A DNA stretch of 64,000 nucleotides from RPQJ01 sp963777725 (GTDB lineage Bacteria; Pseudomonadota; Gammaproteobacteria; Steroidobacterales; Steroidobacteraceae): assembly GCA_963777725.1 (NCBI GenBank), contig CAVZRR010000001.1:1-64000 (forward strand). The letters are read 5' to 3'. A program made the translations under genes and the position numbers. This document shows, one piece after another, positions 48,246 to 56,457 of the stretch (the first letter of the stretch is position 1; each line of letters opens with the position of its first letter). Below the pieces are notes generated by a model, which was given only the letters and a program-made list of their open reading frames with translations, was not told the origin of the DNA and made no database searches.

Positions 48246-49105
48246 ATGAAGATCGTCCTGCGCCGTCGGGAAGCTGGCTGCGGCGCCTGGTGGAGTCCCT
48301 GTCCGGCGAGCCGCGCGACCTCGAGCAGCTGAACGAAGTCCTGGCGGACGCCCGCGATCGCGGCCTCATCGACGCGGACGTGCTGGCGATGCTCGAGGCC
48401 GTGCTGCAGGTTTCCGAGATCCAGGTGCGCGACGTGATGGTGCCGCGTTCGCAGATGGTGGTGGTGCAGCGCGAGGATCCGCCCGAGAAGATCCTGCCGG
48501 TCGTGATCGAGTCCGGCCACTCGCGGTTCCCGGTGGTCGGCGAGGACCGCGACGAGGTGGCCGGCATCCTGCTCGCCAAGGACCTGCTGCGTTACTTCGC
48601 GCAGGGCGGCGACGGGCAGTTCGACATCCGCGAGTGCCTGCGACCGGCCGTGTTCATTCCGGAGAGCAAGCGACTCAACGTGCTGCTCAAGGAGTTCCGC
48701 GTCAGCCACAACCACATGGCGATCGTCGTCGACGAATACGGCGGCGTGTCGGGCCTGCTCACGATCGAGGACGTGCTCGAGCAGATCGTCGGCGACATCG
48801 GCGACGAATACGACGTCGACGAGGGCGAGGGCATCCGCAGGGAAGGCGAGCGGACGTTCACGGTGCCGGCGCTGACGCGCATCGACGAATTCAATGCCGC
48901 GTTCGGCACGCGCTTCTCGGACGAGGAGTTCGACACGATCGGCGGCCTCGTGCTGCACGAGCTCGGCCGGATGCCGCGGCGCGGCGAGGCCGTCGAGATC
49001 GGCGGGCTCGAGCTCAAGGTGCTGCGCGCCGACCGCAGGCGCATCGAGTCGCTGCGCGTCACGACGACCCGCGAGATCGACCTGAAGATTCCAGGGACCG
49101 ATTGA
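48242..49105 (+). CDS. corC: CorC/HlyC-family protein (CBS domains plus transporter-associated domain)
   Basis: Cytosolic partner implicated in magnesium/cobalt efflux in enterobacteria. 287 residues: two CBS motifs (about 65-185), first with VRDVMVPRSQMVVVQRED, second with KEFRVSHNHMAIVVDEYGG. The C-terminal CorC_HlyC domain has FNAAFGTRFSDEEFDTIGGL. No membrane domain, so it is CorC rather than CorB-like. In the ybeZ-ybeY-corC-lnt operon. Confidence 0.94.
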   Translation: MNEDRPAPSGSWLRRLVESLSGEPRDLEQLNEVLADARDRGLIDADVLAMLEAVLQVSEIQVRDVMVPRSQMVVVQREDPPEKILPVVIESGHSRFPVVGEDRDEVAGILLAKDLLRYFAQGGDGQFDIRECLRPAVFIPESKRLNVLLKEFRVSHNHMAIVVDEYGGVSGLLTIEDVLEQIVGDIGDEYDVDEGEGIRREGERTFTVPALTRIDEFNAAFGTRFSDEEFDTIGGLVLHELGRMPRRGEAVEIGGLELKVLRADRRRIESLRVTTTREIDLKIPGTD

Positions 49106-49126
49106 TCGGGCCCCGCACGCAGCTTG

Positions 49127-50641
49127 ATGCAGGCCATCCTCGAATTCGTCGCCCGGCGCGGGCAGTGGCTCGCGCTGCCCGCGGGACTCGCGCTGGCGGC
49201 GGCGTTTGCGCCCGTCAGCCTCGCCGTCCTCGGGATCGCCGGGCCGGCCGTCCTGTTCGTGCTGTGGCAGGGCGTCCCGCCGCGCGCCGCCGCCTGGCGC
49301 GGATTCCTGTTCACCGGCGGCACGTTCCTCGTCGGCACCTACTGGCTCTACAACAGCATCCACCTCGTCGGCGGCGCACCGCTGTGGATCGCCGCCTTCC
49401 TGATGCTGGGGCTGGTCGCGATCATGGGCAGCTACTCGGCTGCGCTCGGCTATGCGGTCAATCGCTGGGGGCCGGCGACGGGCGCGATGCGCTGGCTGCT
49501 GCTGCTGCCCGCCGGCTGGGTGCTCGTCGAGTGGTTCCGCGGCTGGTTCCTGAGCGGCTTCCCGTGGCTCGCACTCGGCTACAGCCAGCTCGAGACGCCG
49601 TTGCGCGGTTTCGCGCCGGTCGCGGGCGTGTACGGCGTCAGCCTGGCCGCGGCACTCACGGCCGGAGCGCTGGTGACGCTGCTGCTCGGCCGCCGGCCGG
49701 GGCGGCTGGTCGCGGCTGCGCTGGCCGTCGTCCTCTGGGTCGCAGGATTCGCACTCGCGCGCGTCGAGTGGACGGTGCCGCGCGGCAACGGCGTGTCGGT
49801 CGCGCTGGTGCAGGGCGCGGTCCCGCAGTCGATGAAGTGGCAGGACGACCAGCGCGATCGCACGCTGCGCCTCTACGCCGAGCTGACAGCGCCGCACCTC
49901 GGCACCGACCTCATCGTCTGGCCCGAGGCGGCACTGCCGGCGCTCGAACACGACATCCGCGGCTATCTCGACGCGCTGCACGGTGCGGCGCGGGCGCGCG
50001 GCTCGCACTTGATCATGGGCCTGTTGCGGCGCGAGCCCGCGAGCGGCGCTTACTTCAATGGCATGGTCGCCTTCGCGGATACGGAGCAGTGGTACTACAA
50101 GCGCCGCCTGGTGCCTTTCGGCGAGTTCTTCCCGGTGCCGGCGGCGGTTCGCAACTGGATGCGGTTGATGAACCTGCCGTACTCGGATTTCGAGGCGGGC
50201 CCGCGCGAGCAGGCGCCGCTCGCGGCGGCCGGTGAAACGCTCGCGCCGACCATCTGCTACGAGGACGCCTACGGCGCGGAGCAGCTGTCGCTCGTGCGGC
50301 GCTCGACGCTGCTGGTCAACGTCACCAACGACGCCTGGTTCGGCGACTCCACGGCGCCGCACCAGCACCTGGACATCAGCCGGATGCGCTCGCTCGAGAC
50401 CGGGCGGCCGATGCTGCGAGCCACGAACGATGGCGTCACGGCGCTGATCGCGCACGACGGCTCGGTGCTCGGGCAGCTGCCGCAATTCGAGCCTGGCGTG
50501 CTGACGGGCGTGATCGTGCCACGCGACGGGATGACGCCCTACACGCGCTCCGGCAATCTGCCGCTGCTGGTCCTGTTGGCCCTGGCCATCGGCGGCAGCC
50601 TGTACTCGCCGCGGCTGCGCGCACGCCGGGTCGCCGCATGA
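49127..50641 (+). CDS. lnt: Apolipoprotein N-acyltransferase
   Basis: Inner-membrane enzyme adding the third acyl chain to lipoproteins. 504 residues: six to seven N-terminal helices (about 1-190), then a periplasmic nitrilase-like domain with the catalytic Glu in VWPEAALPALE, Lys in YKRRLVPFGEF and Cys in TICYEDAYG. A C-terminal helix ends the protein. Its substrates would include LptE and the Ala-rich lipoprotein of this window. The ATG at 49127 is preferred to the adjacent TTG at 49124. Confidence 0.96.
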   Translation: MQAILEFVARRGQWLALPAGLALAAAFAPVSLAVLGIAGPAVLFVLWQGVPPRAAAWRGFLFTGGTFLVGTYWLYNSIHLVGGAPLWIAAFLMLGLVAIMGSYSAALGYAVNRWGPATGAMRWLLLLPAGWVLVEWFRGWFLSGFPWLALGYSQLETPLRGFAPVAGVYGVSLAAALTAGALVTLLLGRRPGRLVAAALAVVLWVAGFALARVEWTVPRGNGVSVALVQGAVPQSMKWQDDQRDRTLRLYAELTAPHLGTDLIVWPEAALPALEHDIRGYLDALHGAARARGSHLIMGLLRREPASGAYFNGMVAFADTEQWYYKRRLVPFGEFFPVPAAVRNWMRLMNLPYSDFEAGPREQAPLAAAGETLAPTICYEDAYGAEQLSLVRRSTLLVNVTNDAWFGDSTAPHQHLDISRMRSLETGRPMLRATNDGVTALIAHDGSVLGQLPQFEPGVLTGVIVPRDGMTPYTRSGNLPLLVLLALAIGGSLYSPRLRARRVAA

Positions 50642-51708
50642 GCGAGCGCGGCGGCTCGATCACGCGCGAGGGCGAACGCTACCCACCACGCCCGCACGCA
50701 CTCGAGTTCCTGGCGCTCGATCCGCCGGCCCCCGGCGCGGCGCAATCGATCGCCGACGGCGTGCTCTGGCTGCGGATCCCGCTGCCGATGGAGCTCAATC
50801 ACATCAACGTGTGGCTGCTCGAACACGGGGATGGCTGGTGGCTGGTCGACACCGGCATGGCCGAGGACGTCTGTCGCGAAGCCTGGCTGCAGCTCGAGGA
50901 GCAGACGCTGGGCGGACGCCCGCTCACCCGGATCTTCGTGACTCACGATCATCCCGATCACATGGGGCTCGCGCCGTGGCTCGCGGCGCGCCACGGTGCG
51001 GCCGTCTGGATGTCCGAGTACGCACACCGCTCGGCCGGCGAGTTCCTGGACACCGATCCGGGCGTGCTCGCCGACCGGATCCGCGGGTTCCTGCACTCGC
51101 ACGGCGTCGAGGTGCCGCCGGGCGTGCCGCCGGCTCGCGGCGATCACCGCGAGTGGTACGGCGGGCTGCCGCCGCTCGCGGCCAGCCCGGGCGACGGCGA
51201 CACGATCGAGGCCGGCGGCGGCCGCTGGCAGGTCGTCGAAACCGGTGGCCATTGTCGGGGCCACCTGTGCCTGTACGACGCGGCGCGGCGGCTGCTGATC
51301 AGCGGCGACCAGGTGCTGCCGTCCATTTCGCCGAACGTCAGCGTGCTTTCCTCGGCGCCGGAGGCGGATCCGCTGCGCGAGTTTCTCGCGTCCCTGCAGC
51401 GACTCGGCGACTGCCATCCGGACACGCTGGTGCTGCCGTCGCACGGCCGTCCGTTCCGGGGGCTGCACCGGCGCGTCGCGGACCTCACGTCGCACCACCA
51501 GCAGCAGCTCGAGGCCTTGCGTGACTTCTGTGCCGAGCCCCGCACGGCCTTCGACGTGCTGCCGACGATGTTCCGGCGTGTGCCGCGCGGCTTCCACCGG
51601 CTGCTCGCGATCGGCGAGGCGGTGGCGCACCTCAATTACCTCCGTGGCCGGGGCCAGGTCGTGCGCAGCGTGGACCCCAGCGGCGTCGTGCGCTTCGTTG
51701 CTGCGTAG
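50638..51708 (+). CDS. Metallo-beta-lactamase-fold hydrolase
   Basis: 356 residues, cytosolic. Metal motif THDHPDHMG (HxHxDH), second-site His in ETGGHCRGH, Asp in SGDQVLP and His in PSHGRPF: a complete dinuclear set. A helical C-terminal domain follows (about 280-356). Resembles glyoxalase II-like hydrolases with a C-terminal winged-helix part; the substrate is not inferable. Its start overlaps the lnt stop by 4 nt, so it is probably cotranscribed with lnt. Confidence 0.85.
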   Translation: MSERGGSITREGERYPPRPHALEFLALDPPAPGAAQSIADGVLWLRIPLPMELNHINVWLLEHGDGWWLVDTGMAEDVCREAWLQLEEQTLGGRPLTRIFVTHDHPDHMGLAPWLAARHGAAVWMSEYAHRSAGEFLDTDPGVLADRIRGFLHSHGVEVPPGVPPARGDHREWYGGLPPLAASPGDGDTIEAGGGRWQVVETGGHCRGHLCLYDAARRLLISGDQVLPSISPNVSVLSSAPEADPLREFLASLQRLGDCHPDTLVLPSHGRPFRGLHRRVADLTSHHQQQLEALRDFCAEPRTAFDVLPTMFRRVPRGFHRLLAIGEAVAHLNYLRGRGQVVRSVDPSGVVRFVAA

Positions 51709-51757
51709 CTTGCTGCGGTCGTGACGATGCATGAGAATTGCGTGAGCAGCCCGATTC

Positions 51758-52267
51758 ATGGAGCGAGTCATGCAGCCCGCGCTCGACGCGATCGACCATC
51801 GGATCCTGTCCCTGCTGCAAGAGGATGCCTCGCTCAATGCGGCCGAGGTCGCCGAGCGCGTCGGCCTGTCGCAGTCGCCGTGCTGGCGACGCATCGCCCG
51901 GCTGGAGCGCTCCGGGCTGATCCAGCGGCGGGTCGCCGTGCTCGACCGGCAGAAGCTCGGTCTCGGCGTGATCGTCTTCGCGCTGATCAAGGTCGCGCGC
52001 GGCGGCAAGCAGACGCTGGCGCAGTTCGAGGAAGCCGTGCGCAAGTTTCCCGAGGTCCAGGAATGCTACATGCTGATGGGTGAAATGGACTTCCTGCTCA
52101 AGGTCGTGACGCGGGACGTCGCCAGCTACGAGGCTTTCCTGCGCGGACGCCTGTCGCGCCTCGCAGCCGTGGGCGAGGTGCGGTCGAGCATGGCCTTGAC
52201 GCCGGTCAAGGAGAGCACGTCCTTGCCGCTCGAACTGGTGGCGATGGCCAGCGTCAGCGGGAACTGA
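51758..52267 (+). CDS. Lrp/AsnC-family transcriptional regulator
   Basis: Feast/famine regulator. 169 residues from the ATG at 51758, or 165 from the ATG at 51770 (MQPALDAIDHRILSLLQED). N-terminal helix-turn-helix: AEVAERVGLSQSPCWRRIAR. C-terminal RAM domain: QECYMLMGEMDFLLKVVTRD. The Asp/Gly ligand region fits an amino-acid sensor. It follows the MBL hydrolase gene by 49 nt and may act on it or on leuS; no operator is evident. Confidence 0.92.
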   Translation: MERVMQPALDAIDHRILSLLQEDASLNAAEVAERVGLSQSPCWRRIARLERSGLIQRRVAVLDRQKLGLGVIVFALIKVARGGKQTLAQFEEAVRKFPEVQECYMLMGEMDFLLKVVTRDVASYEAFLRGRLSRLAAVGEVRSSMALTPVKESTSLPLELVAMASVSGN

Positions 52268-52348
52268 TCCAGCCGGATTCATCGAATAGGCCGGCGACGG
52301 CCGGCTCGGGTATCCTTGGGCGTTTACACACCTCCGCCCGGCTTCCCC

Positions 52349-54934
52349 ATGCAGGAACGTTACGATCCGGCCATCGTCGAGCCCCAGGCCCAGCGCGACT
52401 GGGACGAGCAGGGCGCCTTCAAGGTTGCCGAGGATCCCGCCCGGCCGAAGTACTACTGCCTGTGCATGTTCCCGTATCCGAGCGGCCGCCTGCACATGGG
52501 CCACGTCCGCAACTACACGATCGGCGACGTGATCACGCGCTACATGCGCATGCAGGGCTACAACGTGCTGCAGCCGATGGGCTGGGATGCGTTCGGCCTG
52601 CCTGCCGAGAACGCGGCGATGGCGAACGGCGTGCCGCCGGCGAAGTGGACCTACGACAACATCGACTACATGAAGCGGCAGATGCGGCCGCTCGGCCTCG
52701 CGATCGACTGGAGCCGCGAGGTCACGACCTGCCGGCCCGACTACTACCGCTGGAACCAGTGGCTGTTCCTGCGCATGCTCGAGAAGGGCATCGCCTACCG
52801 GAAGACCGGCGTCGTCAACTGGGATCCGGTCGACCAGACCGTGCTCGCCAACGAGCAGGTGATCGACGGCCGCGGCTGGCGCACCGGCGCGCTCGTCGAG
52901 AAGCGCGAGATCCCGATGTACTACCTGCGCATCACGGATTACGCGGACGACCTGCTCGGCGCGCTCGACCGGCTGCCGGGCTGGCCCGAGCGCGTGCGCC
53001 TGATGCAGGCGAACTGGATCGGCCGCTCGGAGGGCCTCGAGATCGAGTTCGAGGTCGAAGGGACGGCGGAGCCCCTGTCGATCTATACGACGCGCCCCGA
53101 CACGCTCTGCGGCGTGACCTACATGGCGGTCGCGGCCGAGCACCCGCTCGCGCAGCGCGCCGCAGAGGGTAATGCCGACCTGCAGGCGTTCCTGGCCGAG
53201 TGCCAGCGCACCGGGGTCACCGAGGCGGCGCTCGAGACGATGGAGAAGCGCGGCATGCCGCTCGGCCTGCACGCGCTGCACCCGGTCACCGGCGAGCGCG
53301 TGCCGATCTGGGTCGCGAATTTCGTGCTGATGGGCTACGGCACCGGCGCCGTGATGTCGGTGCCCGCGCACGACCAGCGCGACTGGGAATTCGCGCGCCG
53401 CTACGGGTTGCGCATCCATCCGGTCGTGCAGCCGCTCGACGGCAGCCTGCCGGACATCGAGACCGGTGCGTTCACGGAGCGCGGCCGGCTGATCAATTCC
53501 GGGCGCTTCGACGGGCTCGAGTTCGACGAGGCGTGCGACGCGTACGCGAAGTTCTTCGAGGCGCAGGGCACCGGCAAGCGCCGCGTGAACTACCGGCTGC
53601 GCGACTGGGGCATCTCGCGGCAGCGCTACTGGGGTTGCCCGATCCCGCTGATCCACTGCGCGACCTGCGGCGTGCAGCCGGTGCCGGACGAGCAGTTGCC
53701 GGTCGTGCTGCCCGAGGACCTCGTGCCGGACGGGAGCGGCAACCCGCTCGCGAAGCACCCACAGTTCCTCGCCTGCGCCTGCCCCAAGTGCGGCGGACCG
53801 GCCCGGCGCGAGACGGACACGATGGACACGTTCGTGGATTCGTCGTGGTACTTCTTCCGCTTCGCCAGCGCCGGCAACGACCGCGCGATGGTCGATCAGC
53901 GCGCCGCGTACTGGCTGCCCGTGGACCAGTACATCGGCGGGATCGAGCACGCGATCCTGCACCTGCTCTACTCGCGCTTCTGGACGCGCGTCATGCGCGA
54001 CCTCGGCCTCACGACGCTCGACGAGCCGTTCACGAACCTGCTGACGCAGGGCATGGTCCTCAACGAGATCTTCTTCCGCAAGCCGGCGTCCGGCCGCATC
54101 GTCTACTACAACCCCGCGGACGTGGACGTCGAAGTGGACGAGCGGGGCGCGCGCGTGCGCGCCGTGCTGCGCTCCGACGGCGAGACGGTCGAATCGGGCG
54201 GCATCGGCACGATGTCGAAATCGAAGAACAACGGCGTGGATCCCGACCTGCTGGTCGCGCAGTACGGCGCGGACACGGCCCGGCTGTTCATGATGTTCGC
54301 GGCGCCCCCGGAGCAGACGCTCGAGTGGTCCGACGAAGGCGTGGAGGGCGCGTTCCGCTTCATGAAGCGCCTGTGGAAAGCCGTGCACCAGCACGTGAGC
54401 CTCGGCGCCGCGCCGGCCCTCGATCTGGCCGCGCTCGACGACGCGCAGCGCGGGCTGCGCCGGCAGGTGCACGAGACGCTCGTCAAGGTCACGAACGACC
54501 TCGGCCGGCGCCGCACGTTCAATACCGCGATCGCCGCGATCATGGAACTGATGAACGCGCTCGGCCGCAGCGAGGATCGCTCGCCGCAGGGGCGGGCGAT
54601 CATGCAGGAGGCGCTCGAGGTCGTCGTGCTGATGCTGGCGCCGGTCGTGCCGCACGCGTGCCACGCACTGTGGCGCGAGCTCGGGCACGCCGGGGCCGCG
54701 GTGGACGCGCGCTGGCCGGAGCCCGATGCCCGCGCGCTCGAACGCGACAGCGTCGAAGTGATCGTGCAGGTGAACGGCAAGCTGCGCGGGCGCGTCACGG
54801 TGCCCGCCGGGGCCGACGAGGCGACCGTGCGCGAGGCGGCGCTGGCGGACGCGAACGTGCAGCGCTTCATGGAAGGCCGGCCGCTGCGCCGGTTCGTCTA
54901 CGTGCCCGGCAAGCTCGCCAACGTCGTCGTATGA
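52349..54934 (+). CDS. leuS: Leucyl-tRNA synthetase
   Basis: Class I aminoacyl-tRNA synthetase. 861 residues from the ATG at 52349 (MQERYDPAIVEPQAQRDW). HIGH-type motif PSGRLHMGHVRNY; editing domain with TTRPDTLCGVTYMAVA; zinc finger CATCG and CPKCGG; KMSKS as MSKSKNN near 54215. C-terminal tRNA-binding domain complete. Its stop overlaps the lptE start (ATGA). Confidence 0.97.
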   Translation: MQERYDPAIVEPQAQRDWDEQGAFKVAEDPARPKYYCLCMFPYPSGRLHMGHVRNYTIGDVITRYMRMQGYNVLQPMGWDAFGLPAENAAMANGVPPAKWTYDNIDYMKRQMRPLGLAIDWSREVTTCRPDYYRWNQWLFLRMLEKGIAYRKTGVVNWDPVDQTVLANEQVIDGRGWRTGALVEKREIPMYYLRITDYADDLLGALDRLPGWPERVRLMQANWIGRSEGLEIEFEVEGTAEPLSIYTTRPDTLCGVTYMAVAAEHPLAQRAAEGNADLQAFLAECQRTGVTEAALETMEKRGMPLGLHALHPVTGERVPIWVANFVLMGYGTGAVMSVPAHDQRDWEFARRYGLRIHPVVQPLDGSLPDIETGAFTERGRLINSGRFDGLEFDEACDAYAKFFEAQGTGKRRVNYRLRDWGISRQRYWGCPIPLIHCATCGVQPVPDEQLPVVLPEDLVPDGSGNPLAKHPQFLACACPKCGGPARRETDTMDTFVDSSWYFFRFASAGNDRAMVDQRAAYWLPVDQYIGGIEHAILHLLYSRFWTRVMRDLGLTTLDEPFTNLLTQGMVLNEIFFRKPASGRIVYYNPADVDVEVDERGARVRAVLRSDGETVESGGIGTMSKSKNNGVDPDLLVAQYGADTARLFMMFAAPPEQTLEWSDEGVEGAFRFMKRLWKAVHQHVSLGAAPALDLAALDDAQRGLRRQVHETLVKVTNDLGRRRTFNTAIAAIMELMNALGRSEDRSPQGRAIMQEALEVVVLMLAPVVPHACHALWRELGHAGAAVDARWPEPDARALERDSVEVIVQVNGKLRGRVTVPAGADEATVREAALADANVQRFMEGRPLRRFVYVPGKLANVVV

Positions 54935-55428
54935 CGACGCAGCGCACCGCATCGACCCGCGGGATGGTGGTGCTGCTCGCCGCGCTGCTCGCCGGCTGCG
55001 GCTTCCAGATGCGGGGCGCGATGACGCTGCCCGAGGGCGTGCGCAGCGTCTACGTCACGGCGCCGGACCTGCTGAGCCCGTTCGCCGTCGAGTTGCGCAG
55101 TGCCCTCGAGCGCAGCGGCGCGAGTATGGCGGGATCGGCGGCGGCCGCCGATGCGGTGATCCGCGTGCGCAACGATCGGACCGGACGCCGGGTGCTGTCC
55201 GTGTCGTCGCGCAACACGCCGCAGGAGTACGAGCTGTTCTACACGATCGATTACACGATCGACCGCGGCGGCGCCGAGGTGGTGCCGCTGCAGCGCCACG
55301 AATTGACGCGCAGCTTCACTTTCGACCAGTCCCGCCTGCTCGCGAAGGACCGCGAGGAGGACGTGCTGCGCGAGGCGATGGCGCGCGACCTCGCCGACCT
55401 GGTGCTGCGGCGCCTCGATTCGCTCTAG
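54931..55428 (+). CDS. lptE: LPS-assembly lipoprotein LptE
   Basis: Outer-membrane lipoprotein that plugs and assembles the LptD translocon. 165 residues; signal peptide with lipobox LLAGC (Cys23), then GFQMRGAMTLPEGVRSVYV as in the family (CGFxLRG). Position after leuS is the standard one. In related genomes holA follows directly; here three minus-strand genes intervene. Confidence 0.92.
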   Translation: MTTQRTASTRGMVVLLAALLAGCGFQMRGAMTLPEGVRSVYVTAPDLLSPFAVELRSALERSGASMAGSAAAADAVIRVRNDRTGRRVLSVSSRNTPQEYELFYTIDYTIDRGGAEVVPLQRHELTRSFTFDQSRLLAKDREEDVLREAMARDLADLVLRRLDSL

Positions 55429-56398
55429 CACCCGCGTAGCGGTCGGTGGCGCTGACGAGCTCGTGGGTGATGCCGGGTTCCAGCGCCGAATGCCCGGCGT
55501 CCGCGACGATGCGGAAATCGGCTTCCGGCCAGGCGCGGTGCAGGTCCCACGCGGTCTGCATCGGGCAGACGACGTCGTAGCGCCCCTGCACGATCACGGC
55601 CGGGACGTGGCGGATGCGGCGCACGCCCCGCAGCAGCTGGTCCTCACGCGCCAGGAAACCCTTGTTGACGAAGTAGTGGCACTCGATCCGCGCGACGGCG
55701 ACGGCGAACTCGTCGCCGGCCCACTTGGCGATATTGCCCTCGTTGACCTGCAGGAAGCTCGTCGCCGCCTCCCAGACCGACCAGGCGCGCGCCGCGCGAA
55801 CCTGGACGGCACGGCTGCGGGACGTGAGCCGCCGGTAGTACGCGGCGACCAGGTCGCCGCGCTCGCGCTGCGGGATCGGCGCAAGGTAGTGCTCCCAGCG
55901 GTCCGGGAACAGCGCGCTGGCGCCCTGCTGGTAGAACCAGTCGATCTCCGCCTTGCGCAGCATGAAGATGCCGCGCAGCACCAGTTCAGTGACACGCCGC
56001 GGGTGCGCCTGCGCGTAGGCGAGCGCGAGCGTCGAACCCCACGAACCGCCGAACACCAGCCACCGCTCGATGCCGAGCAGCGTTCGCAGTTGCTCCATGT
56101 CCGCGACCAGGTGCCAGGTGGTGTTGTCCTCGAGGCTCGCGTGCGGCCGGCTGCGGCCGCAGCCGCGCTGGTCGAACACGACGATCCGGTAACGCTGCGG
56201 ATCGAAGAACTGTCGCGCCTGCGTGCCGGCGCCCGCGCCGGGGCCGCCGTGCACGAACACCGCAGGCTTGCCCTGCGGATGGCCGCACTGCTCGTAATAG
56301 ACCTCGTGCGTCGCCGACACCCGCAGGTAGCCGCTGTCGTACGGTTCGAGTTCGGGGTACAGGCCGCGTCTCGCCTGCAGGTCCTGCGTCTTGCCCAT
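55316..56398 (-). CDS. pip: Prolyl aminopeptidase-like alpha/beta hydrolase (S33)
   Basis: Cytosolic serine peptidase releasing N-terminal proline. The ATG at 56398 gives MGKTQDLQARRGLYPELEPY. Motifs: HGGPGAGAG oxyanion loop, DQRGCGRS, nucleophile elbow FGGSWGSTLALAYA, Asp in VQGRYDVVCP and His in DAGHSALEPG. The family ends soon after VSATDRYAG (about 315 residues). Here the frame runs on for about 40 Arg/Ala/Pro-rich residues, antisense to the end of lptE, to 55316. One missing base near 55432 would instead give a stop (TGCTAG) at the expected place, so the true end may be about 55426. Confidence 0.9.
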   Translation of the reverse strand: MGKTQDLQARRGLYPELEPYDSGYLRVSATHEVYYEQCGHPQGKPAVFVHGGPGAGAGTQARQFFDPQRYRIVVFDQRGCGRSRPHASLEDNTTWHLVADMEQLRTLLGIERWLVFGGSWGSTLALAYAQAHPRRVTELVLRGIFMLRKAEIDWFYQQGASALFPDRWEHYLAPIPQRERGDLVAAYYRRLTSRSRAVQVRAARAWSVWEAATSFLQVNEGNIAKWAGDEFAVAVARIECHYFVNKGFLAREDQLLRGVRRIRHVPAVIVQGRYDVVCPMQTAWDLHRAWPEADFRIVADAGHSALEPGITHELVSATDRYAGARANRGAAAPGRRGRAPSPRAARPPRGPSRAGGTGRK

Positions 56399-56457
56399 CG
56401 GGATCGCCTTTGCGTTTCGAGTCCGGCGGCTAGGATAGCGGAACCCGTGCGGTCCGC

